Source: Terriglobales bacterium
GTDB taxonomy: Bacteria; Acidobacteriota; Terriglobia; Terriglobales; Acidobacteriaceae
Assembly (NCBI GenBank): GCA_035764005.1
Contig: DASTZZ010000111.1
Span: 1-64,000 of the forward strand
DNA length: 64,000 nucleotides
Direction: 5' to 3'
The translations under genes were made by a program, and so were the position numbers. The notes below the pieces were generated by a model. It saw only the letters and a program-made list of their open reading frames with translations. It did no database searches and was not told the origin of the DNA. Positions 26,389 through 36,346 of the stretch are shown in pieces. Position 1 is the stretch's first letter, and the number at the start of each line of letters is the position of its first letter.

Positions 26389-29300
26389 TTACCAAATTAA
26401 CTTTAAGGCAAGCTGAATTTGGCGTTCCGGGGACGCAGTAGAATCTATCAAGCCGGCACTCCCAACAGGGTTGCCGCTTTGATCGAACAAAGTATTGTTG
26501 TCCACTGGGGCAGAGAAATTAGCGTGGTTGAGAATGTTAAAGACCTCTACCCTGAATTGCGCGTTGAACTGCTCTGAAATGCGCGGAATGCGATTGTTCT
26601 TGAAAAGCGAAAAATCCAAATTCGCTAGTCCGGGACCAACGAGGATGTTTCTGCCCGCATTGCCTCGCAAATTCAAGCACACTGGATCACTCGGTAGGGC
26701 CGTCGCCCCAGAGCCACCCTTGCAGTTTGCCTGGTAGAAGGCAAGATTAGGAGCAGTCGGCATCGCGAAGCAGTTGGTCTTGATGTACTGAACAGGGTTT
26801 CCAGGATTTACGAGTGAGCTGCAGCCTGGAGTGTTAAGCCGATTAGGTACATCGTATGCGTGGTCCGACCCTTGTCCCAGCGGGTCTCCATCGACCGCAA
26901 TGCTAAACGGAACTCCCGACGTGGCACGGAAGATTCCGCCCAATTCCCATCCACGCGCCGCCCATGCCATCGCTCCGCCTGCAGCGGGTGAGGGTAGCGT
27001 CCAAGTGTAGCTGGCGACCAGGTTATGCGAGACGTTTAGATCCGACAGCCCACGGTTCAACTTCATGTCGAACCACATCAGCCCGGGTATCGAATTGTTG
27101 AACGTATCGCCGGCGACGCCGGAAGTTCCCGTATCGATGTTCCGACTAAAGGTGTATGCGACCTGAGCCTGGAAGCCATGCTTCATCAGCTTCGATAGCT
27201 GGGTTTCAAGAGAGTCATAGTAGGAGTGCCCATCGTAAAACAAACCACGAATGACTCCCGCATTCGGATTAACCTTGACTCCGCCGCTCACAGGCCACAG
27301 ATATCCTTGGGGAGTCGCGGTCGGCAATACCATGTTGATGTCTTCAGATCGGAACGGCTGATGAATACCTCTCTGTCCCGCGTACGCCACAGTAGCTACC
27401 CATGTGGACATAAACTGCTGCTGAAGATTCAGGTTGTACTGCATCACATAGTTGCGCGGTGGATTCGAAGGTGAATAATTTTGTCGCAACGTCGACTTGT
27501 TCGCGGCAATTAACGGGAAAGCTCCAGTGGGATACGTTCCCTGGGGCAACGAGGAAACTTTTCCTTCCGTGAAGAAAGGAGCGGTAAACACATACTCGAA
27601 GTTGAATTGGTACGGTAACGGCAAAACATCAAAAATACCGTAGCCTCCCCGCAACGCTGTCTTGCCATTGCCCAGCACATCCCAAGCGAAACCAACTCTT
27701 GGTTCAAAATCTTTCGCGGTTGGATTGTCAAGAAAGAATGGCTCGCCAAGGTGAGGCTGAGGATCGGAAATGTTGCGCAAAATAGAGAGCTTTCCATTGT
27801 TCTCCGTCGGAAGCGTGAGTAGCTCGTAGCGCAAGCCCAGGTTGAGAGTCAAATTCTGGCGTATGTGCCAATCGTCCTGACCGTAGCCTCCAATTAACGT
27901 CTGACGGATACTCCGCCCGGTTACAGTAGAAGGAATCGCACCCTTAAAGGTTGTTGGCTTGTTTGTCAGGAAGTTCGCTAATGATCCAAAGCTAAAGACA
28001 CCGTTGTTATCGGTTTTAGCAGTTACGTTGTCCTGAATTCGCTCGACTGCAACTCCGAACTTAAGCGAGTGCTTGCCCTTAGTCACAAGCGCGTCGTCGT
28101 ACCCTTGGATAGAGTTATAATGAAAATTATAGTTTGAAGGCGCGCCCAATCCTCCTGTGAACTCTGTCACGCCAGATACAGCCACATCCGGGGCGTTACG
28201 GGTCGGAATCGCTCCGAATGATGCATCCTTTGCTGCGGGATTGATCGCGACATTGGTGGCTCCCACATTGGACGGAGTTCGTGCGAAGCCGAATCTGACG
28301 GAATTCAAGAATTGTGAGCTGAAGGTGTGCGTCTCCTCGGCAGTGAAAATCTTTCTTCCCACAATAAAACTTTGCAATTTGGTGTTGAATTCATCCGGGA
28401 TGGTGAGATTCGTATTGTCATAAACAAAGCTTCCGTGGAGGGCATCCTTACTGCTGAGGTTGTCGTCGAGACGAGTGGTAAAAAAGTTTTCTATATTCAG
28501 GCGCTGAATCGGAACCGTCAGTGTTCCCGTATCGCCTCCCGAGAGCAAGGTCCCGTTTGGCAGGGGATAAAACGCGTTCATGAACTTAGCGATAGCGGGA
28601 TCCACGGTCACGGTTCCCGTTGACAGTTGGCCATTGCGCGCGGCCTGGGAAGGGACTTTATCCAATTCAGTGCCTCCCTTCGATTCGCGTAAACCTTCGT
28701 AGTCGGCAAAGAAAAAGGCCTTGTCCTTCACCATGGGGCCACCTAAAGATCCACCAAACTGATTGCGATGGAAGGCAGGTCGCGTCACATCAAAGTAATT
28801 CTTTGCGTCTAAGGCATTGTTACGAAGAAACTCATAGGCATCACCGTGCAGTTTGTTCGTGCCTGACCGTGTAATTGCATTGATAACTCCGCCGGACGTG
28901 CGACCGTACTCCGCTGGATAGCTGCTGGTTAACACCGAGAATTCCTGAACGGCATCGACTCCGAGCGCTCCGCCTTCGACGTTACCTGGCCCGCCGTTGG
29001 AGTAGTCATTAACTGAAACCCCATCGAGTCGGTAATTGTTCTCCTGCGGACGACTTCCGGAGATGGCAATCTGATTTCCAAAGCCACGCTGTCCCCTGCC
29101 GCCATTAAATGGAGGCTGCTGCTGAGGATTGGCCACACCTGGCTGCAGCGTTGCCAAATCCGTCCATGACCTTCCATTGAGGGGCAGCTCGCGTACAGTC
29201 ACCGCGTCCACAACATCGCTGATTGATGAGGTAGCCAACTGTATGGATGGCGCGGCATCGGAGACCACGACCTCTTGCCGCACTTGGCCAACCTTCAAAG

Positions 29301-29646
29301 CCACGTTCACTATCTTTTGAGCCCCAACCGTGAGCGAAATGTTATTGAGCACCTGTTGCGAGAAGCCGCTGCTGGTGACGGTGACCTCGTAGTTGCCAGG
29401 CAACAGATTTGGAGCTGTGTATAGACCAGCGGCGTTAGTTGTAACCTTGGTCACAATTCCCGTGGCTATGTTGTGAATGGATACTTGTGCATTTGGTACT
29501 GTTGCTCCACTCTGATCGGTGACCGTTCCGACGAGCGTACCGCCGGTAAGCTGCGCATTCAATTGAACGCTCAAGAATAGAAAACTGAAGACGAATAAGA
29601 TCGTGCAAAGTCCTCGACCGACACTCACGCACAGTTGGTACTTCAT
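26389..29646 (-). CDS. Oar-like TonB-dependent receptor
   Basis: A 1085-residue outer-membrane receptor with a signal peptide (LCTILFVFSFLFLSVQLNAQ), a carboxypeptidase-regulatory-like domain (about 33-125: GTVTDQSGATVPNAQVS, ITNG-like turns), a plug (NGRSWTDLATLQPGV, SYPAEYGRTSGGVINAITRSG) and a large barrel ending RQIQLALKLIW. It is a close relative of the receptor at 14170 (shared stretches such as EFLRNNALDAKNYFD against EFLRNSALDARNYFD). The ATG at 29646 follows GGGGGCGAG. The ligand is unknown. The long upstream region holds a 9-bp inverted repeat and a PmrA/QseB-type box. Confidence 0.94.
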   Translation of the reverse strand: MKYQLCVSVGRGLCTILFVFSFLFLSVQLNAQLTGGTLVGTVTDQSGATVPNAQVSIHNIATGIVTKVTTNAAGLYTAPNLLPGNYEVTVTSSGFSQQVLNNISLTVGAQKIVNVALKVGQVRQEVVVSDAAPSIQLATSSISDVVDAVTVRELPLNGRSWTDLATLQPGVANPQQQPPFNGGRGQRGFGNQIAISGSRPQENNYRLDGVSVNDYSNGGPGNVEGGALGVDAVQEFSVLTSSYPAEYGRTSGGVINAITRSGTNKLHGDAYEFLRNNALDAKNYFDVTRPAFHRNQFGGSLGGPMVKDKAFFFADYEGLRESKGGTELDKVPSQAARNGQLSTGTVTVDPAIAKFMNAFYPLPNGTLLSGGDTGTLTVPIQRLNIENFFTTRLDDNLSSKDALHGSFVYDNTNLTIPDEFNTKLQSFIVGRKIFTAEETHTFSSQFLNSVRFGFARTPSNVGATNVAINPAAKDASFGAIPTRNAPDVAVSGVTEFTGGLGAPSNYNFHYNSIQGYDDALVTKGKHSLKFGVAVERIQDNVTAKTDNNGVFSFGSLANFLTNKPTTFKGAIPSTVTGRSIRQTLIGGYGQDDWHIRQNLTLNLGLRYELLTLPTENNGKLSILRNISDPQPHLGEPFFLDNPTAKDFEPRVGFAWDVLGNGKTALRGGYGIFDVLPLPYQFNFEYVFTAPFFTEGKVSSLPQGTYPTGAFPLIAANKSTLRQNYSPSNPPRNYVMQYNLNLQQQFMSTWVATVAYAGQRGIHQPFRSEDINMVLPTATPQGYLWPVSGGVKVNPNAGVIRGLFYDGHSYYDSLETQLSKLMKHGFQAQVAYTFSRNIDTGTSGVAGDTFNNSIPGLMWFDMKLNRGLSDLNVSHNLVASYTWTLPSPAAGGAMAWAARGWELGGIFRATSGVPFSIAVDGDPLGQGSDHAYDVPNRLNTPGCSSLVNPGNPVQYIKTNCFAMPTAPNLAFYQANCKGGSGATALPSDPVCLNLRGNAGRNILVGPGLANLDFSLFKNNRIPRISEQFNAQFRVEVFNILNHANFSAPVDNNTLFDQSGNPVGSAGLIDSTASPERQIQLALKLIW

Positions 29647-30382
29647 GTTCTCGCCCCCTTTTTAACCGAAGCTACTTCCTTGCGAAAGCTGAGCAGTGAT
29701 CCGCTACTTGAGACAGCGGTGAACGTTCGCCAACTTACAGCCGTTTCATGCCCGCTGTTAAAGCAATTCGTCGCTATGACAAAGTTTTGCGGCAGCACTG
29801 TGACCCCGAGTCTTGGACAAAGTCAAGGAAAATGCGCAGACACTGCATGTTTTTCTTTGCCAACAATAACTTTTAAGAGAAACCTGAAGCTTGTCTTCAG
29901 GTTCGCTTCAGCTTTCCTTAATGAGAGTCCTGATGGAGGCAAATACCATGCGCTGCGTGCAGGCGCAGATTGGGCGCACGTAGGCTCAGAACTTGCGAAC
30001 CTATACCTGCGGGTTATCGAAAAGCGCGACTTTGGCGACCTTCCGGCGCTGGGAAGGATATCCGACAGGCACGTCTGAACGAGCTTCAGGAAGCACCTCC
30101 AATTCGCGACGAGGTAACTCGATATCTAAGCCGTCAAAATGCCTCGGTCGAACGTATTTGCTGCTTATGAGTTTTCGACCAGACTTGACCACGTTCTACC
30201 TTCGCAGTCATTTTGCAGTGCCTAGCTTGGAGATTTAGTACATGGATGAATGCTGTCTTCTTTGGCGCTTGCTGTAATAACGCAGCACACATTAAGAGAA
30301 CCTTAATGTCGAATATCCATTAGCAAAATGCGCGAAGATATCTGATCAAAGGCACTAGACAGTTTCAGACGAACGACTGAAA
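29647..30382. other. Long intergenic region with inverted repeat and no clear gene
   Basis: These 736 nt contain no convincing coding sequence; a 63-residue minus frame at 30001-30192 lacks recognisable features. AACCTGAAG (29881-29889) and CTTCAGGTT (29895-29903) form a 9-bp perfect inverted repeat with a 5-nt centre, about 240 bp upstream of the receptor start. A PmrA/QseB-type box lies at 30291-30307 without an adjacent gene start, so an unannotated small RNA or small gene reading leftward is possible. Confidence 0.45.
30291..30307. promoter_or_regulatory. PmrA/QseB-type box 3 (orphan)
   Basis: ATTAAG-agaac-CTTAAT, a perfectly symmetrical version of the element. It is about 645 bp from the TonB receptor start and beyond the 3' end of the RND gene, so its target is unclear. 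Confidence 0.6.
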
Positions 30383-33300
30383 TCAAAACGTCTGCAAATC
30401 GAGCGACTGTGTCCGTTTTCGTGTTAGATAGAAATAGACCGCCGGAGTGACCAGCAGAGACAGCACCATGGAGATCAGAATGCCGCCAATCACGGCGATG
30501 GCGAGCGGCTGCAGCATCTCCGAGCCGGCACCCAAAGCAAAGGCCAACGGCAGCATGCCAGCAACGGCCGCGATGGCCGTCATTGCGATCGGGCGCAAAC
30601 GTCGACGTCCGGCGCGCATCATGGCTTCTTCAGGTGGGAAGCCGGCACGGCGGAATTCGTGCTCAGCGTCGAGCAATAGAATTCCGTTCTTGGCCACGAT
30701 GCCGATGACCATGATGACTCCCATGAACGACGAGACACTAAAGTCCGTTCCCGTTATAAGAAGCGCGAGGAACACGCCGGCAGTCGAGAGCAGCGCCGAG
30801 GAGAGGATCGCCGCAGGCGCCGAGAAGCTGCGAAACTCAAACAGCAGCACAACAAAGACGAAAACAAAGGCCATCACGAAGACAAAGACAAAGTCACTGA
30901 AAGTCTGCTGCTGATCGGCATACTGGCCGCCATACTCTACGCGAATTGAAGATGGCAGATTCAGCTTGGCAATCGCATCTTTCACTTTTGCCATTCCGCT
31001 GCCAAGATCCAATCCTTCGAAGCGCGCAGTGACCTCCAGATCACGCTGCAGGTTTTCGCGACGGATTTCGGTCTGCCCTGGAATTTGAGTGACCGTTGCC
31101 AGCGTTCCCAAAGTGGCAGTGTGCCCCGTGGAGCTCACCAACAGCGTATTGTTCATCGCGTCGATGCTGGCGCGGTTGGCTGCTGGGAAGCGCACCCGAA
31201 CGGTATAGGCGCGATCGTTTACCACAACGGGAGTAGAGGCCGGTTCTCCTTCGAGGATGGCCGAAGCGTCGATCGCAACTTCATCGGGCGAAAAGCCCGC
31301 GCGCACCGTGGTCGCTGGATCGATCTGATAGTTCACGGCGGGCCCACTGGTGGTGTCCTCGATCCCATCTTGGATATCGACCACCCCGTGGATCTTGCCA
31401 ATCGCGTTCGCCACCTGAGGGCCGACTTTAGCCAGCAAGGCTTCGTCAGGCGAGAACAATTTGATCACCGCCGGTTCGGGGGCGCTAGTCAGATCGCCAA
31501 TCATATCCTGCAGCAGTTCGGGAAATTCTGTATCGAGTTCGGGCTCCGCCTGCTTAATTTTGTTGCGAAGGTCGGCGATTACCTCTTCCGATGACTTCTC
31601 GTGATCCGCTTTCAGTTTTACAGAAATGTCCCCGGTATTGGCTTCGGTTACGGCGGCAAGTCCAAGTTGCAAGCCGGTGCGCCGCGATGTGCTCTCGACG
31701 TCGGGTTCAGAACGGATAATCTGCTCCACGTGAGTAATCACGCGATTCGTCTCGGCGAGCGAACTCCCTGGAGGCATGATGTAGTCGACGATGAATCCGC
31801 CTTCATCCATCGCGGGAAGTAAATCCGAACCGAGGGCGCGGTAGGACAGATAGGCAGCGACGATCAGCACCACGCTTAAGCCGGCAAGAAACAGCGGCCG
31901 CTCCAGCGCGCGACGTAGCCAGCGTTCATAAAAATTTACGACGGCGTGGAAGCGCTTTCCGTAGGAAGCCTCTTCGGCCTCGATCATGTGCTCAAGACGC
32001 TCGCGCTCACTCCACTGCGCGCTGACTTCTTCGTTCAACTCGTGCGTGGCCTTCCGCTTGACGAAGTACTGGCTGAGGTTCGGAGTCCAGGTGAGCGCCA
32101 GCGCGAGAGACGTGAACAGCGCAACTCCCATAGTCACCGCCAGCGCCCGGAAGAAGGTTCCGTAGACTCCGTGAACCACGACCAGCGGCAGGAAGACGAC
32201 GATCGGCGTGATCGTCGATCCAATCAGCGGCGCAGTGACTTCTTTCAGTGCGTGATAGATCGCCTGCAGTCTGCTTTGTCCAAGGTCCCGGTGCAGCGCG
32301 ATGTTTTCAATCACGACAATGGCATCGTCGATGACGAGACCCACGGCGGCGGCTAGTCCGCCGAGCGTCATCAAATTGAAGCTCTCTCCCATGAACTTCA
32401 AGACGATGAAAGTGATGACGATCGTGATAGGTATGACCAGGCCCGCGACGGCGGAGCTGCCCCAGTCGCGCAGGAAGATGACGATGACAATCGATGCGAG
32501 CACCAGGCCAATGAGGATTGCGTCGCGCACGCTGCTAATGGAATCGCGAATCAAGCCGGACTGGTCATAGTAAGGAACGAGCTTGATGCTGGGCGGCAGC
32601 GCCTTGCGCAATTCGGCGACTTTGGCATTGACTTCATCGGCGACCACTACCGTATTGCTGTCCGGCTGCCGGTTAATGGAAAGCAGTACAGCCGGCTTGC
32701 CGTTGGCGGTGACGATTGTGTACTTCGGCTTCACACCGTTGGTGACGGTCGCGACGTCGGCAATGTGCACGGGCACGCCTGCCTGGTTTGCCTTGATCAC
32801 GATCTGCCCGAGTTGGTCCGGACTGCGTACCTGTCCATTCACCAGGCCGAGCACGAGCTGATGATTCGATTCAATCAAGCCGGGCGAATCGACGAGATTG
32901 GTCTTGCCAACCGCATTGAGAATGTCTTGAACGGTGACTTGCGCACTCAACAGCTTCGACGGATCGGGCGTAATCAGGTATTCGGGCTCGTCACCTCCCT
33001 GGACTACGACTGTCGCCACGCCATTCAAGCGGTTGATTTGCGGCTTGAGTTCATAGGTGGCAAGTTCCCAAAGCTTGCTTTGCGGAACCGTGTCTGAAGT
33101 AAGGCTGTAGCCCAAAATGGGAAAGCTGGCGAAGGTGAGGCGATGAGTGTCGATTCTTGCCGTGTTCGGCAGTTCAGTCTGGACCTGCGCGACCGCCGAG
33201 TTTACGAGCTGTAGCGTGGTGACCATGTCCACGTTCCAATCGAAAAAAAGATCGATTTCCGCCGAGCCGCGGCTGGTGATCGAGTTCACGCGTCGCAATC

Positions 33301-33574
33301 CGGGAACGCTGTTTACAGCATCTTCGAGAGGACGGGTGATGGTGACCATCATCTGGTCGATCGGCATTACGCCGTTATCGATGCCGATGATGATGCGTGG
33401 GAAGTTCACTTCCGGGAAAACCGCAACCGGAATGGTGAAGGCCACATACGCGCCGATAATCGCCAGCGCAATGATGAGGAAGATCAGCGGCTTGGAAAGC
33501 CGCGAAAACCAGTAGTCTCCTGACGGCGGAGGAGCCAGGCGAGGTTCATCAATGGCTGTGATCTTTGTGGCCAT
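30383..33574 (-). CDS. RND efflux transporter, inner-membrane permease
   Basis: A permease of about 1063 residues of the AcrB/MdtB/CzcA superfamily. Membrane helix 1 (KPLIFLIIALAIIGAYVAFTI) is followed by FPEVNFP, two large periplasmic loops, and two blocks of six helices. The helix-4 region GGLAAAVGLVIDDAIVVIEN has the acidic pair used in proton transfer. ATG 33574 (MATKIT...) is used, but TTG 33586 overlapping the upstream stop is possible. With the adaptor at 33583 and the outer-membrane channel at 34885 it forms a complete tripartite pump operon. The double-Asp in helix 4 fits drug/biocide or metal export; the substrate is not determined. Confidence 0.95.
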   Translation of the reverse strand: MATKITAIDEPRLAPPPSGDYWFSRLSKPLIFLIIALAIIGAYVAFTIPVAVFPEVNFPRIIIGIDNGVMPIDQMMVTITRPLEDAVNSVPGLRRVNSITSRGSAEIDLFFDWNVDMVTTLQLVNSAVAQVQTELPNTARIDTHRLTFASFPILGYSLTSDTVPQSKLWELATYELKPQINRLNGVATVVVQGGDEPEYLITPDPSKLLSAQVTVQDILNAVGKTNLVDSPGLIESNHQLVLGLVNGQVRSPDQLGQIVIKANQAGVPVHIADVATVTNGVKPKYTIVTANGKPAVLLSINRQPDSNTVVVADEVNAKVAELRKALPPSIKLVPYYDQSGLIRDSISSVRDAILIGLVLASIVIVIFLRDWGSSAVAGLVIPITIVITFIVLKFMGESFNLMTLGGLAAAVGLVIDDAIVVIENIALHRDLGQSRLQAIYHALKEVTAPLIGSTITPIVVFLPLVVVHGVYGTFFRALAVTMGVALFTSLALALTWTPNLSQYFVKRKATHELNEEVSAQWSERERLEHMIEAEEASYGKRFHAVVNFYERWLRRALERPLFLAGLSVVLIVAAYLSYRALGSDLLPAMDEGGFIVDYIMPPGSSLAETNRVITHVEQIIRSEPDVESTSRRTGLQLGLAAVTEANTGDISVKLKADHEKSSEEVIADLRNKIKQAEPELDTEFPELLQDMIGDLTSAPEPAVIKLFSPDEALLAKVGPQVANAIGKIHGVVDIQDGIEDTTSGPAVNYQIDPATTVRAGFSPDEVAIDASAILEGEPASTPVVVNDRAYTVRVRFPAANRASIDAMNNTLLVSSTGHTATLGTLATVTQIPGQTEIRRENLQRDLEVTARFEGLDLGSGMAKVKDAIAKLNLPSSIRVEYGGQYADQQQTFSDFVFVFVMAFVFVFVVLLFEFRSFSAPAAILSSALLSTAGVFLALLITGTDFSVSSFMGVIMVIGIVAKNGILLLDAEHEFRRAGFPPEEAMMRAGRRRLRPIAMTAIAAVAGMLPLAFALGAGSEMLQPLAIAVIGGILISMVLSLLVTPAVYFYLTRKRTQSLDLQTF

Positions 33575-33582
33575 GTCTTGCT

Positions 33583-34881
33583 TCAATTTCCGCCCTCGTC
33601 TCCCTTGTCTTTTTCGTCATCACCTTCTTTACCCGGAACCGGCGGAGCTTCGACCTTGACCTTGGTGTTGTCGGGCAGGCCGTAGGCACCCACGCTTACC
33701 AGCTGCTCGCCTGCCTTCACGCCGTTCGTGATCTGCACCGCGTCGGAGCTTTGGATACCTGTTTGCACATCGCACTTATGCGCCAGGCTGTCGCTGCCGA
33801 TCACCATCACGGATTTCTTTCCGTCATCATCTGTGACTACCGCGTCCGCGGGAACGATTAGAGCGTTGGGCACGGTCTTCGCTGTCATCGACAACGTCGC
33901 TGAGGCGCCCGCCTTCATCTCCCCCTTGGCGTTCGGAGCCTGTACCCAGACCTCGACCGTCGTGCTTCCCGGATCGAGCGCCGGACTAATCAGCGTGACT
34001 TTTCCCTTTATGGGCTCCTCGGCGCCGGGCACGGTGATCAGCGCTGTGTCGCCCTTTTTCAGTAGCGAGGCCTGGTTCTGCGGAATGTGCGCTTTGGCGA
34101 CCATCTGCGACAGGTTCATCACCGTAACCAGCGGCGCGCCTTGTTGGGGCATCATTCCTGGATACCAGGGGCCATCGGTCACCACGCCATCAATCGGACT
34201 GCGAATTTCCGAATACCCAAGCTGAGCATCGGCGCTTTTGGATGCACCCTCTGCAGCACTGAGCTGGCCATGTGCCGAAGCAAGGTTCTGCTGCGTGCCT
34301 ACGGACTGAAGTCCCGCGAGATGCTTTTGTGCCTGCTCATATTGCGCTTTGGCCTGGACTAGCGCGACCGCCGCAGCATCGAAATCCTTACGTGCAATGG
34401 CTCCCTGCCCGAGCAGCGACTTTCGGCTGTTATAGAGTGACTGCTGCGCGTCCAGGTTTTCCTTGGCAGCCTCGGCGTCACCCTCAGCCTTCTGTACCTC
34501 TTCGGGAACGGCGTTCTTCGTGGCGATTTCGTACTGCGCCTGTTGCTGTTCCAAGTTGCCACGCTGTTGTTCGGCCGCCGCGGCTAAATCTTTGTTTTCC
34601 AGAGTTAAAAGCAACTGCCCTTTATGCACCTTCTCGCCACGTTTTACATGCGCCTCAAGAACCGGCGCGCTGACCTTTGGAACGATAGGCGCCTGGTCAA
34701 TGGGAAAGAGAACGGCGTCGACCGTAATCACCTGCGAGATGCTGCCCTGTTTCACCGGGGCCGCCTGCACAGAAACTAACGGCTGGGGCTCAGCTTCCTG
34801 TTTCGAGCAGCCGGTGAGCGACATGGCGGCCACCAATGCCACAGCGGCACCTGTGCGGACCAAAGTTGGGCGAATGGTCAT
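33583..34881 (-). CDS. RND efflux adaptor (HlyD/AcrA family) lipoprotein
   Basis: A 432-residue periplasmic adaptor. The signal ends in a lipobox (MSLTGC). Barrel-sandwich halves are HVKRGEKVHKGQLLLTLEN and SEIRSPIDGVVTDGPWYPG. A long Gln/Ala-rich coiled coil (about 95-210) contacts the outer-membrane channel. A beta-barrel and membrane-proximal domain follow, and the tail is charged (GKEGDDEKDKGDEGGN). The spacing to the channel gene is 3 bp, and its stop overlaps the possible TTG start of the permease, so the three genes are translated from one message. Confidence 0.94.
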   Translation of the reverse strand: MTIRPTLVRTGAAVALVAAMSLTGCSKQEAEPQPLVSVQAAPVKQGSISQVITVDAVLFPIDQAPIVPKVSAPVLEAHVKRGEKVHKGQLLLTLENKDLAAAAEQQRGNLEQQQAQYEIATKNAVPEEVQKAEGDAEAAKENLDAQQSLYNSRKSLLGQGAIARKDFDAAAVALVQAKAQYEQAQKHLAGLQSVGTQQNLASAHGQLSAAEGASKSADAQLGYSEIRSPIDGVVTDGPWYPGMMPQQGAPLVTVMNLSQMVAKAHIPQNQASLLKKGDTALITVPGAEEPIKGKVTLISPALDPGSTTVEVWVQAPNAKGEMKAGASATLSMTAKTVPNALIVPADAVVTDDDGKKSVMVIGSDSLAHKCDVQTGIQSSDAVQITNGVKAGEQLVSVGAYGLPDNTKVKVEAPPVPGKEGDDEKDKGDEGGN

Positions 34882-34884
34882 GAT

Positions 34885-36267
34885 CTAAAAGACCCCGGTC
34901 AAAGTCTGGAGATTAGCGATTGCCAGCCGGTAGCGGGCTTCGCCATCGTCGTAATTGTTGCGTGCGGCGACGAGAGAATTTTGCGCGTCAACAACTTCGA
35001 GCGCGGTGGCCTCACCCGCCTGATAACGTAAGGTCGTAAGCCGCACGCTATCCCCAGCCAGATCGGCCGACTGCGCCAGGACGTCGAGTTCGATCCGCGC
35101 ACCCTCGGCCTCGGCGTAGAAGCTCTTCAACTCGGCGATCAGCCTACGCTGCGCGGCGGATAACTCGATCTGAGCCTGTTCCCGTTGGAGCTCGCTTTGC
35201 CGCACCTTGCTCTGCGTCGCACCCCAGTTCCAGATTGGAATATTCAGAGTCGCACTGGCCGAATAACCGAGGTTACGGATACGGCCGTCAGGCGTGTTGC
35301 TGTACACCGCAAACTGGTTGGAATCGATTCCGTAGAAATAATCGAGCGTGAGCGACGGGAGATACGCAGCTTTAGCACTCAGTACAGCCAAACCCGCAGC
35401 CCGTGCATTCTGCATGGCGGCGTATAGCTCGGGATTTTTGCTCCTTGCCTGCTGTTCAACTTCCTGCATCGGCGGCAACGGCGGCGGAAGCCGCAGGTCG
35501 TCGACTGTGGAAAAATCCTGATTGAAGTTTGGAAAAATGAGCACCGCTAAATCGAGGTGACTGCTATCCATTGCCAGGCGCGCATCCTGAAGCGCACGCT
35601 GCGCGTCGTTGGCCGAGAGCTGGGCTTTGATCACATCGGCGTGCGCCACTTCTCCGCCCTGCTCTAGCTTCTGTGTGAGATCAAAGAATCGCTTCGCCTC
35701 GTCGGCCGCAAGCTGCGCGTTGGCGTACTTGCGCCGATTCACCACCTCGGCGTAGTAGGTCTTAACTACCGTCGCGACCAGCCCTCGAGCCGCTACCTCG
35801 GCGTTGGCGCGCGCAGCTGCGGCAGCCGCTGAGGTACGGCTGTAGTCCGCGAATTGAGCTCCGCTAATTACCTCGTGCGCGTTACCTTGGCCTACGTATT
35901 CGTGGACAGCATTGTTTGCGATGTACCGCGGAGTGGGAGATCCCGTTCCTTCGGTGTACAGATATTCTGTGTTCGCGCTCACACCCGGCAGTAGCGCTGC
36001 CCGCGCTTGCACATGGTCTTCATGCGCGATGCCGGCGGCGGTCAGGGCCGTGCGATAGGTGGGGTCCAGCTGCCGCGCGCGCTTCAGCGCGTCCTGCAGC
36101 GTGATCACCTGCGGTGCGTTCTGCGAAGCCTGCGCGCTGGCCTGCGCTTGTGTATGCTCGGCGGAGACTACGCTCTGGGCTAAAGCCGGGAAGCTCGCCG
36201 CGGCGAGCATTGTCGCCAGCAGTGTTAGTTTTCCGGGAGTCCGGCGCAGGTAGTCTTTCACATTCAT
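34885..36267 (-). CDS. TolC-family outer-membrane efflux protein
   Basis: A 460-residue outer-membrane channel with a signal peptide (TLLATMLAAASFPALAQ) and two repeated OEP domains. The first contains ITLQDALKRARQLDPTYRTA. The second is marked by conserved tail VRLTTLRYQAGEATALEVVDAQNSL and ends in AIANLQTLTGVF. It is the first gene of the pump operon. A PmrA/QseB-type box ends 32 bp before the ATG, which makes pump expression a likely output of the local two-component system. Confidence 0.94.
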   Translation of the reverse strand: MNVKDYLRRTPGKLTLLATMLAAASFPALAQSVVSAEHTQAQASAQASQNAPQVITLQDALKRARQLDPTYRTALTAAGIAHEDHVQARAALLPGVSANTEYLYTEGTGSPTPRYIANNAVHEYVGQGNAHEVISGAQFADYSRTSAAAAAARANAEVAARGLVATVVKTYYAEVVNRRKYANAQLAADEAKRFFDLTQKLEQGGEVAHADVIKAQLSANDAQRALQDARLAMDSSHLDLAVLIFPNFNQDFSTVDDLRLPPPLPPMQEVEQQARSKNPELYAAMQNARAAGLAVLSAKAAYLPSLTLDYFYGIDSNQFAVYSNTPDGRIRNLGYSASATLNIPIWNWGATQSKVRQSELQREQAQIELSAAQRRLIAELKSFYAEAEGARIELDVLAQSADLAGDSVRLTTLRYQAGEATALEVVDAQNSLVAARNNYDDGEARYRLAIANLQTLTGVF

Positions 36268-36299
36268 TGGAATGTCGACATAGATCTATCAATGTCAGC

Positions 36300-36316
36300 A
36301 TTAAGGAAAGCTTAAG
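36300..36316. promoter_or_regulatory. PmrA/QseB-type box 4
   Basis: ATTAAG-gaaag-CTTAAG, starting 33 bp upstream of the TolC-family gene. The same half-sites and spacing as boxes 1, 2, 3 and 5. Confidence 0.75.
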
Positions 36317-36346
36317 AGCTATAGGGAAAAGACCGGCGGGATTTGG

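Noticed and set aside
30001-30192. Small minus-strand gene downstream of box 3
   Set aside because: The 63-residue frame has no domain, signal or convincing ribosome-binding site; an RNA or no gene is as likely.
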